Origin: a virus
DNA: 33,993 nucleotides
Virus record (IMG/VR): IMGVR_UViG_3300026097_000059
Span: 1 to 33,993 of that record
Reading direction: 5' to 3' (one strand)
This document shows positions 21,468 to 30,221 of this stretch, piece after piece. The notes beneath the pieces were generated by a model. The model ran no database searches. It was not told the DNA's origin and saw only the letters and a program-made list of their open reading frames with translations. The translations under genes and the position numbers were made by a program. Numbering within the stretch: the stretch's first letter is position 1; each line of letters begins with the position of its first letter.

Positions 21468-22056
21468 GCACGTCGAAGCCATATACAACGATCTCAGTGA
21501 AACGTATGAAGAAAAATACGTCGCTGGCAGATTACAGAATCCATATATGGCTGACGAGTTTCATGCAGGGACCTGGTGGCAGTGGTCACGATTGAAAGGC
21601 CGTATCGTCAGTCTTGGTGTTGGCAGTGGACAAGATATTGAGATCCTGGGCTATCCAGATCCAGCTGACTTTACCGGTTACGACATCAGCGAAGGCATGT
21701 TGGCAAACGCCAGACAAAAGTTTCCTGCTTACGCTGATCGACTTTTACATTTTGACTGTGAGCAAAGGCTTCCAGGGGGAATACAGGCTGATGTGTTGGT
21801 CAGCATGTTTGGTGCGCCCAACTATCTTGGCGCCGAGAGATTGCTTAGACATTACGACGATCTTGGATGTAAGGGCGCATTTTTTGTGTTCTACAATGAA
21901 ATGTATGATGATGGCTTGGATGTCGGTACTATATACTATAGCAAACGAGACCTATTCGATATCTTTACACCATTCTTTCCCACCATGAATGTGATCGATC
22001 TCTTTCCTGGGTCAAATTATTATGTGGTGATGTGGAATGAAAATCAAAATTTATAA
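21445..22056 (+). CDS. Class I SAM-dependent methyltransferase-like protein
   Basis: Residues include motif I SLGVGSGQDIEIL, motif II TGYDISEGMLANAR and a motif IV-like ADVLVSMFGAPNYLG. Target unknown; a small-molecule methyltransferase fold is most likely. The start is ATG 21445 or 21451; the second has AGGA at a good distance. It overlaps the QueC-like gene by 23 bases and the next gene by 20, so it may act with them. Confidence 0.8.
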   Translation: MKMKSGLRHVEAIYNDLSETYEEKYVAGRLQNPYMADEFHAGTWWQWSRLKGRIVSLGVGSGQDIEILGYPDPADFTGYDISEGMLANARQKFPAYADRLLHFDCEQRLPGGIQADVLVSMFGAPNYLGAERLLRHYDDLGCKGAFFVFYNEMYDDGLDVGTIYYSKRDLFDIFTPFFPTMNVIDLFPGSNYYVVMWNENQNL

Positions 22057-22573
22057 CCCAATACAAGACGCTGGTGCGCTTGAACGTTTCTTTGCTGAAA
22101 GTGACGTTGAAAACAGTACGAGCCTGGATACGCTAGGGTACAACAAACGTCCCAACAGCCTAATGGTGCTCACTATGGATGGTGATGTCATTGCTAGCCT
22201 GTGTTATGTTCATGATTTTTCTGAATACTATACCAACACATATCGTGCCTTCACACGCACGACGACGCTCTCTCGCTACCGAGGAAGGGGGGTGCCAGCC
22301 CAACGTAACTGCGCAAGCGCGGCGGGTATTAGCGCACACACAGCACCGTTTCAGGTTGACTACGCATTGCTGAATGGCGCTGATCATGTGTTGTTCACCA
22401 CCAATGCAACAGGCGGAATGTCCAGCTCACAGAGACTGGACCGCTACCTACGTCTCATTGAACCGCATGACCCACGGTTCAGTTATTGGGATGAAGGTGA
22501 AATATACGGTGTGCGACAGACGGTGTGGCGTCTCAACTTTCGCGACATTGTCAATATGCGTTATCCGATCTGA
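22037..22573 (+). CDS. GNAT-like acyltransferase (tentative)
   Basis: The 178 residues have DGDVIASLCYVHDFSEYY, then RTTTLSRYRGRGVPAQRNCA, where the RGRG loop resembles the acetyl-CoA pyrophosphate-binding turn of GNAT enzymes, and a final DEGEIYGVRQTVWRLN. The fold assignment rests on this pattern only. Last gene of the rightward operon; its end overlaps the convergent oxygenase gene by 23 bases. Confidence 0.5.
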   Translation: MKIKIYNPIQDAGALERFFAESDVENSTSLDTLGYNKRPNSLMVLTMDGDVIASLCYVHDFSEYYTNTYRAFTRTTTLSRYRGRGVPAQRNCASAAGISAHTAPFQVDYALLNGADHVLFTTNATGGMSSSQRLDRYLRLIEPHDPRFSYWDEGEIYGVRQTVWRLNFRDIVNMRYPI

Positions 22574-23210
22574 CTGCATACTCTCCGTAGCGGGCATCAC
22601 TGCGCTCTAAGAGAGCTTGATGGCGCGCATCGTCAATGATTCCTACCACACTCAATAAGATCTTTTCACCTGTGGGCGACAGCGCACCATGGGTGGTTTT
22701 GCTATTGTTGAAGGCGAACACTCGGGTCTGGTCTGGAATGTCAACCACCCGTCGCTGATCACCATCCCGCACCCAAAAGGTATTGTGCTGTGGGTCAGTG
22801 AGATAGATCAGATAGCGGCGGGGCTCTTGCGGCTCATTTGGATCGTAAGTGTCACGATGCTCAGCAATCTCACCCAACTGACGCATCATGCCTGCAACAC
22901 CAATCTCACGAAATGGCAACCGCTCTATGACTTCGAACAGGCCAGGAAAGCGCGCTGTAAAGCCTGGTGCATAACGTGTCATATTGTTGGGGTTATACTG
23001 GTAACCTTGGGCTTGCCAGCTAGCATAGGCGGCGACACTACGCCAATCAGTTACTGGTTGTCCTGATGCTACCAGAGCCCACTCGTGCTCTCCGTCACGA
23101 AAATTCCACTCACCTAAATCTTCGATTCGATTCTGTTCAAACCAGTCAACAATCTCATCTTGATCCGGAAGATCAAACTCGACGTCAATGGGCAGATATA
23201 AGATTGACAT
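22551..23210 (-). CDS. 2OG-Fe(II) oxygenase-like protein
   Basis: The 219 residues contain an iron-binding HRD (His118, Asp120) followed by RRYLIYLTDP, and NNSKTTHGALSPTGEKILLSV with a distal His174 about 54 residues later, the HxD-H facial triad of non-haem iron hydroxylases. The usual 2-oxoglutarate-binding Arg seems replaced or shifted (Lys183). The substrate may be a protein or a sugar of the leftward island. Last gene of that island; it overlaps the sulfotransferase gene by 26 bases. Confidence 0.75.
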   Translation of the reverse strand: MSILYLPIDVEFDLPDQDEIVDWFEQNRIEDLGEWNFRDGEHEWALVASGQPVTDWRSVAAYASWQAQGYQYNPNNMTRYAPGFTARFPGLFEVIERLPFREIGVAGMMRQLGEIAEHRDTYDPNEPQEPRRYLIYLTDPQHNTFWVRDGDQRRVVDIPDQTRVFAFNNSKTTHGALSPTGEKILLSVVGIIDDARHQALLERSDARYGEYAVRSDNAY

Positions 23211-23901
23211 CTTTTATTATTCCTTGTTCAACAGTTATATTAGGATTTTCTAGAAAATGTCTATCTATTTTTTCAATCAAACTGTCAAAAAGGTCATTAT
23301 AATTGCAAATAACCTGTTTCTTATCAGGAGATCTGTAATAGGTATAATCGATATTTTTATCGAACAAAAAATAGTCAGACATTTTTTCTTTTGGATCGTC
23401 TTCATAAAAGATATTCAAATCATATTTGATTTTCAATTTGTTATTCATTAATTTATCAATATTATTGATATGCTCAAAATATAATTGATATACTCTTTTT
23501 TCATCTAACGAAATGCTTCCTGGATTTTCAATATAATTTTCATAACACCAGGTTGATGATTGATAGGCATATGCCCAACTAATCACAGTATCAACTATAT
23601 TGCGCCGCATTAATCTTACAAATATGGTATTATTTTTTATTACTTCAAGCATGTCATTATCGATATTCATTAAATGAGTAATATGCGACATCATTACACA
23701 ATGCTTAGATAATTGTATATCTTTTGTAATTTTTTCGAATGTTCCTCTTGTATGAAAATGCCTATTATAAATCTCTGGACCAAAAGGTTCATTATATGAT
23801 AAAACTTCACCTTCACCATATTTGTCAAATAACTGGTCAGTCAACCATTTGTGTAATACAGTTGAACCAGACCTAGGATGCCCTACCAGATGTATTTTCA
23901 T
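23185..23901 (-). CDS. Sulfotransferase-like protein
   Basis: Sulfotransferases move sulfate from PAPS to sugars, proteins or small molecules. The 238 residues begin LVGHPRSGSTVLHKWL, the 5'-phosphosulfate loop PRSGST (8-13), and later have FVRLMRRNIVDTVISWAYAY, where Arg and Ser match the 3'-phosphate-binding region. The gene is clearly A/T-rich. It overlaps the preceding radical SAM gene by four bases. Confidence 0.8.
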   Translation of the reverse strand: MKIHLVGHPRSGSTVLHKWLTDQLFDKYGEGEVLSYNEPFGPEIYNRHFHTRGTFEKITKDIQLSKHCVMMSHITHLMNIDNDMLEVIKNNTIFVRLMRRNIVDTVISWAYAYQSSTWCYENYIENPGSISLDEKRVYQLYFEHINNIDKLMNNKLKIKYDLNIFYEDDPKEKMSDYFLFDKNIDYTYYRSPDKKQVICNYNDLFDSLIEKIDRHFLENPNITVEQGIIKDVNLISAH

Positions 23902-25157
23902 TTCTTAATCCAAGGATCTGGCGTTGCATCGTAATATTCCGAAAACTCAGGAAAATGCTCGACCAGATTGGTATTGCGCACCTGATCATATTTCTTGAGT
24001 GTTTTCATACCTTCCCAGAAGTCAGCCTCACTGTCCTGTGGGCTCTCAAGAATCTTGATCATGCGCTCGATGTTGTTGAGATCTTCCCTCACAATGACGT
24101 GCTCACCTAGCTTTTCTAGATATTGCTGTTTGATGTCAGACGGTAGGTTGATAGCACGCCATTTGCGAGGATTGGTGACCAGATTGTTCCATGAAATAAA
24201 CTTTGGGGCAATGCCAAGATCGTGATATAGGTAATCGTATATGTCATCAAGGTATCCGATGTTGAGCATCTGTGTTGCTACCACGAAGCTATTGGTGATG
24301 TGAGGATGATCCTTGTAGATGCGCATGTGACGATCAAACGTCTCCCAGTTCAAACCACTACGCACATAGCTGCCACGTTCATAGACACCATCAATGCTGC
24401 ACACCATGCTGAGGTGTCGGAAACGGTGCGCATTGTCAAGCACAATCTCAGGGACACGAGTGCCATTTGTGATGATGGTTAGATTGAGATTGGCAGCATT
24501 TGGGTTTTCAATGAACCTCTCAAACAGTTCAATGAAGTTGGGATGGATCAAATTTTCACCACCCACAAGGTTGAATTTTTGAACGTTGCTGATAATCTTA
24601 TCGATCTCATCAAAATATTCGTCTTTGTTGTCATCAGTGAACGGATTGATTTCAACCTTCTTGTTGGGGTTATTAGAGAAATATCGTTTTTCTTCAGCTG
24701 CGATTTTGCTTGAAGCACTGCTACCACACATGATACATTTGAGGTTACATATATTTCCCAATACCTTGAAGTTCACATAGAGCAAGTCGCTGTACTCAAA
24801 AGTTTCTCCACTGAGGTGTTTTTCGATATTGGTTTCTACTAGCTCATTGTCGCCATAATGCTTGAACTCTTGTACCCGCCTGCTGGTGATACCACTATGA
24901 TGGTTGCTGATACATTGTGAACAGGCGTGCTTGGTAAACTCTGAGAATTTTTCTGGATCGCCTGTGAGCATGTCACTTCGAACCTGCTGCATTTCAGGTG
25001 TATTGAAGAACTCGATGGGTGTCATCTCTGTGGTCTTGAACTTGCTGTCACGATGAACCTCACCAATACAACACACACGGTAAAACCCGTCTGCTGTATG
25101 CGCCATTTGAATGAATGGGTCAACGCACCATGTCTTTTTTTCAATATCAGATGTCAT
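23898..25157 (-). CDS. Radical SAM protein with N-terminal auxiliary-cluster (twitch-like) domain, A
   Basis: The radical SAM motif is CNLKCIMC (Cys137, Cys141, Cys144), followed by LVGGENLIHP in place of the common GGEP. The N-terminal 130 residues carry extra cysteines (WCVDPFIQMAH, FYRVCCIGE, HACSQC), the pattern of N-terminal twitch-domain radical SAM proteins thought to hold an auxiliary iron-sulfur cluster. At 419 residues it appears full length. Reaction unknown. ATGA overlaps join it to the sulfotransferase and the 296-residue protein. Confidence 0.88.
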   Translation of the reverse strand: MTSDIEKKTWCVDPFIQMAHTADGFYRVCCIGEVHRDSKFKTTEMTPIEFFNTPEMQQVRSDMLTGDPEKFSEFTKHACSQCISNHHSGITSRRVQEFKHYGDNELVETNIEKHLSGETFEYSDLLYVNFKVLGNICNLKCIMCGSSASSKIAAEEKRYFSNNPNKKVEINPFTDDNKDEYFDEIDKIISNVQKFNLVGGENLIHPNFIELFERFIENPNAANLNLTIITNGTRVPEIVLDNAHRFRHLSMVCSIDGVYERGSYVRSGLNWETFDRHMRIYKDHPHITNSFVVATQMLNIGYLDDIYDYLYHDLGIAPKFISWNNLVTNPRKWRAINLPSDIKQQYLEKLGEHVIVREDLNNIERMIKILESPQDSEADFWEGMKTLKKYDQVRNTNLVEHFPEFSEYYDATPDPWIKK

Positions 25158-26044
25158 TGAATTATTTCTACCTTATCAATTGTTTGGTGATTGACTAGCT
25201 CATTAATAACGTCGTCGATATCATGTATTTCTGTTAGGGCTGCGACTGGAATGTAACCGATAGCGTTTTTGGGGTCGCCTTTGGTAAATCCTAATGCTCC
25301 AAGATAGTTATCGTTTTGATCCCACCATGAGTCCATGGCTGTTAAAAAATTGTCAACCTTGTAAGGCTGTGTATTGTGAAAGTAGAGTGCGAAGTCTGGA
25401 GAATAATAACGCAATGGTCGAATGTTATCTTCTCCAACAACGTCATCACCGTCTTTGAAAACATCATACAGTGGTTTGCCTACTTCACAATAGTTGATGT
25501 AGACTTCGCCAAATTGACGATGTAGAGTGAAATGTTGGTAGTCTGTACCAAGCAACGGCACTCGTTCACGATTTTTGAATCGACACACAACACGTGGAAA
25601 GTAGTTTTCTCTTCCTGACGTGTTGTAAAAATTTTCAGCTCTGTGTATAAGAACATTGTATCTTTCCAACGCTGCTCTTACCTCGCTATTTGCCATTGTC
25701 CAAAATGAACCTGGATTGAGAACACCACCTCTCAATGTTTCAAAATAATGATGAAGAACGTTCAATCTTTCTTGCGACATTCCAATTTCAGCTGATTCTA
25801 AAATTCCAGCATTTGCTTTATTCAATCTTGCAATACACAAATTTATTTCAGATACAATGTGTTCTTCGGTCCAGACATTGTCTGGAAAATTATAGAAGCG
25901 ATCTTTTTCGTAAATTTCTGGTTCAAACATACATTGATAAGACAGCAATTGAGCCCAACGATTTGATATGTCGTTATTGTATGTTTCATAATCAAGATGA
26001 TATGTGCTATCTAAATTGTTTTTGAATATTACCCTAAACTTCAT
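25154..26044 (-). CDS. Unknown protein between radical SAM genes (296 aa)
   Basis: The ATG at 26044 overlaps the preceding stop (ATGA) with GGGA upstream; a start at 26056 would add four residues. The protein is rich in Tyr, Phe, Asn and Asp (NRWAQLLSYQCMFEPEIYEK, then FTLHRQFGEVYINYCEVG and YYSPDFALYFHNT). I recognise no domain. Its fixed place between two radical SAM genes makes it a candidate partner, carrier or substrate-binding protein. Confidence 0.75.
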   Translation of the reverse strand: MKFRVIFKNNLDSTYHLDYETYNNDISNRWAQLLSYQCMFEPEIYEKDRFYNFPDNVWTEEHIVSEINLCIARLNKANAGILESAEIGMSQERLNVLHHYFETLRGGVLNPGSFWTMANSEVRAALERYNVLIHRAENFYNTSGRENYFPRVVCRFKNRERVPLLGTDYQHFTLHRQFGEVYINYCEVGKPLYDVFKDGDDVVGEDNIRPLRYYSPDFALYFHNTQPYKVDNFLTAMDSWWDQNDNYLGALGFTKGDPKNAIGYIPVAALTEIHDIDDVINELVNHQTIDKVEIIQ

Positions 26045-27141
26045 TTTTTGTCCCATATTTTCGTTTTTTCAACTCGGTAATCAATTTGATTATCAGTGCC
26101 GCATGTACGTATACATTCTTGAAACGCATCTCCTTGCCAAGAAGAAGAAATATCATCCAGCAAACCAGTTTCTAATATGTTTTCAATATCGTGTAAATCA
26201 AGTCGATTGAAATTTTCATCATAACCAAGATCTTCATAAAAATGATCTGTAAAACTGCAAGAATGTCCATACCATTTCTTTTGATCAACCGAATTTTTGA
26301 CCCAACAGCATGGCCACATCTTGAGGTCAGCTGAAATATAAATTGACCGGTCGCTTTTTGCTTTGCATATTATGCAAGACAGATGTCTTTTTGATTTGAA
26401 TGTTTTGTCTTCACCACGATTTAGATACTCTATGTATTTGCTCGGCGTGGAATTGTCTGATTCAAGATGAAATGTACGCTCAGTAACTGATGAACTCGGT
26501 GAGATCCTATAGCTTTCCTTATAGTGTTTATCAACGACAACAAGATCTTTTTTATGCCATCTGACAGATGGCTTTGCTTCAAATCTGAAAAAGTTCATAC
26601 TATCAGCTAGATTCTTGCATTCCTGAACCTGGTGTTCGTTGTGTTTGAAAATCAACATCGACCATGTTGCTGTTCCACCAGCATTGATATAGGTTTGTGC
26701 ATTTTCAATTACTTTGTCCCAACGGGTATTGCGCCGATATAAATGGTGTGTATCTGAAAGCCCATCAATTCCGAATTCTACTTCGGTATTTGGCATTTTA
26801 CCAAACCATTCCCAAAATTCCTTTTTCAAGCCTCCACCATTTGTGTTGATTTTTATCCATGCATTGGGGGTTACTGACCTCATTGAATTGACAAATGCAT
26901 ATGGATCAGGATGCATTACAATGTCTCCCAAATTACCATTGACGTGAAACATGGTCACATGTTCAAAGAAATCTTGTCTCAAAATTTCTTCAAATTTTTC
27001 TGAATCAGCGTCATACTCTTGTAATTCAGGCAGTGTCTCAAGACTGGCGCCCATCGTTCGCAAACATTGCGGACAACGAGCATTGCATCGGCTTGTTGGT
27101 TCGATATGTACCTTGGTGATTGGCTGTTCATGAAATTTCAT
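26041..27141 (-). CDS. Radical SAM protein with SPASM-like C-terminus, B
   Basis: The N-terminus gives VHIEPTSRCNARCPQCLRTM with the cluster motif CNARCPQC (Cys19, Cys23, Cys26) and FHVNGNLGDI where many relatives have GGEP. The C-terminal third has CIICKAK, MWPCCW and CIRTCGTD, consistent with one or two auxiliary clusters. SPASM proteins often modify peptides or sugars. At 366 residues it looks complete. Confidence 0.9.
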   Translation of the reverse strand: MKFHEQPITKVHIEPTSRCNARCPQCLRTMGASLETLPELQEYDADSEKFEEILRQDFFEHVTMFHVNGNLGDIVMHPDPYAFVNSMRSVTPNAWIKINTNGGGLKKEFWEWFGKMPNTEVEFGIDGLSDTHHLYRRNTRWDKVIENAQTYINAGGTATWSMLIFKHNEHQVQECKNLADSMNFFRFEAKPSVRWHKKDLVVVDKHYKESYRISPSSSVTERTFHLESDNSTPSKYIEYLNRGEDKTFKSKRHLSCIICKAKSDRSIYISADLKMWPCCWVKNSVDQKKWYGHSCSFTDHFYEDLGYDENFNRLDLHDIENILETGLLDDISSSWQGDAFQECIRTCGTDNQIDYRVEKTKIWDKK

Positions 27142-28447
27142 ATTGGTCTTTAAATTCTTTCAATTCTGGATAAACTGAATCAAAGTTCAATTGGCGTCGT
27201 TGATCATATTGTGTAATAAATTTAGCGAAATCTTCTCGATGATGTTCAACATTATCAATTTCAGACATTGCAAATTCCAGTGTTCGATTAATTTGCAGTA
27301 GCTCTCGCTCACTAAATTCTTCCGAGCCAAAAGCAAGCTGCTTGGTTCTTTCAACCACATTTTTCCTGATTTTCCTGGGAAGTATACGAATATCAAGATA
27401 GGTTGGATGCCTTACTTCATTGCTAAACATTTTGAATTTGAACGGCAATCTTCTGTGTTTGAAATCGATAATCAAATCCAGAAATCGGTCAAAATCAGTA
27501 AAAGAAAGAGCATTGTTCGCGGTCACTACATTGACGAATACATGTTGAAATTGTGATATTTGGTCAAGGTTACATATAAATCTGTCATATTCCATGCCGT
27601 GACGTCCATACTCAGCACGGTTTCCGGTTGATTCAAGACTGACAGAAACTTCGATTTTTTTCTTGCCCTCAAGCTTTTCGACCATTTCGATAAATCGTTT
27701 CCAGTTTTTGTCCGGAACACAAAGATTTGTATTGATATTGATTCTCAAATTATAATCATTTTGTATTACACGATCAAGAACTTGAAATGTATTTTTGCTA
27801 AGCAAAGGCTCGCCGCCGGTGATTGTCAAACGTTCAAGATTTTCGGCAAGCCCTTGATCCCACCATTCCCAAAAAGCATCAACATATGGATTTTGATCAC
27901 GATTTGGTATTGTTATCTTTTCAAGTTGATCAAGAGGAGTCTTTCGATATGATGTCTCATATTCACCATTCCGTCGGATATCGTCTGCCCATTTGCTGCT
28001 GTTTTGCGGGCCACAATAAGCACAGGCAAAGTTACATGTGTTTTCAAAAGCCACATCAAGTATTTTTGGAAAAGCAGTCAACTTGCTAAAAGATTCATTT
28101 GGCCTAACACCCATTGAATCAATCAATTGATCGCTTTTAAGCTTGCGATCACTAATTTCACCAATGGCTTCTTTTTCCCAGCAATAGCTACATTCATCAG
28201 GTTTCTCTCCATCGAGCATTTCTGCTCGCCTTTCTTGAATATATTTTGTATTGGTCAAGGCACTGGGATCTTTTTTTATTTCATCTCGGTCAATTTGATG
28301 GGCGACGCAGTGATGACAACTATATGTGCGACCGTTATATAGTCGCAGATTAGTACGATGCCATTTTGCTAGACATTGTGTACTGTTTTTAAAATATGGA
28401 TCAAACTTACTTGTCTTGTTTGTAGTCATCGATATATACGACCTCAT
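27128..28447 (-). CDS. Radical SAM protein with N-terminal auxiliary-cluster (twitch-like) domain, C
   Basis: The radical SAM motif is CNFACAYC (Cys138, Cys142, Cys145), with LTITGGEPLLSKN later. The N-terminal extra cysteines (Cys25, CHHC at 44-47, CSYC at 86-89) again fit a twitch-type auxiliary site, so A and C are probably distant paralogues. ATG 28447 gives 439 residues; ATG 28429 is an equally possible start six codons later. It overlaps the preceding gene by 41 or 23 bases accordingly. Confidence 0.88.
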   Translation of the reverse strand: MRSYISMTTNKTSKFDPYFKNSTQCLAKWHRTNLRLYNGRTYSCHHCVAHQIDRDEIKKDPSALTNTKYIQERRAEMLDGEKPDECSYCWEKEAIGEISDRKLKSDQLIDSMGVRPNESFSKLTAFPKILDVAFENTCNFACAYCGPQNSSKWADDIRRNGEYETSYRKTPLDQLEKITIPNRDQNPYVDAFWEWWDQGLAENLERLTITGGEPLLSKNTFQVLDRVIQNDYNLRININTNLCVPDKNWKRFIEMVEKLEGKKKIEVSVSLESTGNRAEYGRHGMEYDRFICNLDQISQFQHVFVNVVTANNALSFTDFDRFLDLIIDFKHRRLPFKFKMFSNEVRHPTYLDIRILPRKIRKNVVERTKQLAFGSEEFSERELLQINRTLEFAMSEIDNVEHHREDFAKFITQYDQRRQLNFDSVYPELKEFKDQYEIS

Positions 28448-29432
28448 CTTTGATTTGTGATAGTGAGTTTACGATACGGTTGGTCCCTCTGAGGTATATT
28501 GGAACATATTCTATTGGACATACTTCAGGATTTTGAAAGTAGTTTTCAACAATTTGCTTTACTTCCAGTGAAAATTCAGAATCTGGTTTACCCATACATT
28601 TGAATTTGATCATTTCACCAGTATTTGCTTTAATGGCCGCGTCCTTTATCCCGAGCAACTTATCAAGAATTTTTCTAGTTGTAAATTCTGGGTGAATTGT
28701 TATATCTGATCTCACACCATGATCAATCAACCACAAATACGTGGCACGTGATCCTGTTCCGTTTGTATTTACCCTTATTTCATTCATGTGGTAATCATTT
28801 TTCGAAATGTTAACCAGTTCTTTGAGGTCTTTAGATATAGTGGGTTCTCCACCTGTAATAGTCAAACTTCGTTCACCCACATGCTCACGGAGTCCAAGTA
28901 AATCAAAAAGATATCTAACTTTGTCAAGAGATATGAATGGACTATAATTATCATGCACTGTCGGAGGACAATATGAGCAATCAAAGTTGCACTTTTTGCC
29001 CCAATCTAGATGCAGCTCAAAACGGTTGTCGGTAACGTGTTTCGCTCTACCAAATGCCAAAATAATATCATCATCTGATATCCCATGTTCAACCTGATTT
29101 AGATCAATTGAATTGCATTTTGTCAAGAACTTATCATAATGTTCTTTATTGACTGCTTTTGGAACCATAAGGTCGGTTCCGCAAGCACAGGTTTTTCTTT
29201 TGAATGCACAATGAAAGTCATCTTGCCAAGAAATTGACATGCTTTCTATATCCCACCATGGTGAATCAGCCGTAGCTATGCTTACTTCGCCACAAATTCC
29301 TGATTTTAATGATCCATCATGCCTGGCAATATAAACATGACGATGTATTGGACAAAACCATCCAGTTAAATCGTCATTTCGATATTTCAAATCAGATGCA
29401 AGACATCCTTTGATCTCGCCTTTTTGATTCAT
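28407..29432 (-). CDS. Radical SAM protein with Cys-rich N-terminus, D
   Basis: The motif KKCNFDCSYCP (Cys148, Cys152, Cys155) and LTITGGEPTISKD identify the radical SAM domain. The N-terminal part holds further cysteines (FCPIH, GICGEV, FHCAF, TCACG), possibly a metal or cluster site. ATG 29432 is chosen because it overlaps the SGNH gene stop as TAATG; the frame extends slightly upstream. Reaction unknown. Confidence 0.85.
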   Translation of the reverse strand: MNQKGEIKGCLASDLKYRNDDLTGWFCPIHRHVYIARHDGSLKSGICGEVSIATADSPWWDIESMSISWQDDFHCAFKRKTCACGTDLMVPKAVNKEHYDKFLTKCNSIDLNQVEHGISDDDIILAFGRAKHVTDNRFELHLDWGKKCNFDCSYCPPTVHDNYSPFISLDKVRYLFDLLGLREHVGERSLTITGGEPTISKDLKELVNISKNDYHMNEIRVNTNGTGSRATYLWLIDHGVRSDITIHPEFTTRKILDKLLGIKDAAIKANTGEMIKFKCMGKPDSEFSLEVKQIVENYFQNPEVCPIEYVPIYLRGTNRIVNSLSQIKDEVVYIDDYKQDK

Positions 29433-30124
29433 TATGTACAATTTGTATTCTCCCTAGCATTAATTTCATTGACAATGTCAATACCAAATTGCCGTTGTCC
29501 TTGCTCACCTAGGTGTCTATTATCTAGTGCTGTTGGATACTCATTTCGATATTCATCAAAATACAGGTCAATATTATTCTTAGGATACCACCATTTGTGT
29601 TCCTTAGCCCATTTCCAGTTACTGGAATAAAGAAATGGTATTTGATAATATCTGATATTTCTTTTATCAAAAAAATCCTGTGCAGCCTGTATTCTCAAAA
29701 GCATATCAACTTGCAAATCATATGGGCAATAAAAATGTTCATAGAATATGTTGTCATGAGGCAAACACTTGTCTTTGAAAATAGACTTTCCAACCATATG
29801 TAAATTAATTCGTCGATAATTTGGGTGTATTTTTTCTTCAAGTTCTGGAAAAAAGAAAACAAATCTCTGAAAATGAGACCATTGTATTATGACCAGATCA
29901 TCATCATGATAGTCGAAATTAACAATCGAGTGCCAAATACGTTTATTAGATCCACCTGGCCATCCTTTGTTAACTAATTCTCTATTCATGGTTTTAGCTA
30001 CGTGTCCGGCCCAACTAAGTTGACTCGGCTTAAATGAAGTATCACGTTTTTTGCAATATTCTGAATCCGGCAATCCAACCCCAAAAGTGTGACTGCATCC
30101 AAACGCAACCAATCTTTTATTCAT
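29432..30124 (-). CDS. SGNH/GDSL hydrolase-like protein
   Basis: The first block reads FGCSHTFG (8-15), a variant of the GDS block with the nucleophile Ser11, then NKGWPGGSNKRIWH with a Gly-Asn-type region, and a final DNRHLGEQGQRQFG carrying the Asp-x-x-His pair. Such proteins hydrolyse esters or transfer acyl groups on sugars. The position among glycosyl-, carbamoyl- and sulfo-transfer genes fits a carbohydrate substrate, but this is inference. It overlaps the 34-residue peptide gene by eight bases. Confidence 0.75.
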   Translation of the reverse strand: MNKRLVAFGCSHTFGVGLPDSEYCKKRDTSFKPSQLSWAGHVAKTMNRELVNKGWPGGSNKRIWHSIVNFDYHDDDLVIIQWSHFQRFVFFFPELEEKIHPNYRRINLHMVGKSIFKDKCLPHDNIFYEHFYCPYDLQVDMLLRIQAAQDFFDKRNIRYYQIPFLYSSNWKWAKEHKWWYPKNNIDLYFDEYRNEYPTALDNRHLGEQGQRQFGIDIVNEINARENTNCT

Positions 30125-30221
30125 AGTTAAATGGGTCCTGTTTCTTGTATTCTTTCAATTCTTTTTTTCGGCGACGTTTAAATTTAGCAATTATCCACCA
30201 TTCTTTTATTTTACGAAACAT
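30117..30221 (-). CDS. 34-residue basic mini-protein, QDP[FY] family copy 1
   Basis: The start is coupled to the methyltransferase stop (TGATG) and the end overlaps the SGNH gene start. The sequence opens MFRKIKEWWIIAKFKRRRKK and closes ELKEYKKQDPFNYE: a basic, Trp-containing probable helix and a short acidic tail. A second gene in this island encodes a relative ending AKQDPYIYD at a similar coupled junction. Two independent copies with the same ending and the same kind of overlap argue for real genes. Function unknown. Confidence 0.7.
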   Translation of the reverse strand: MFRKIKEWWIIAKFKRRRKKELKEYKKQDPFNYE

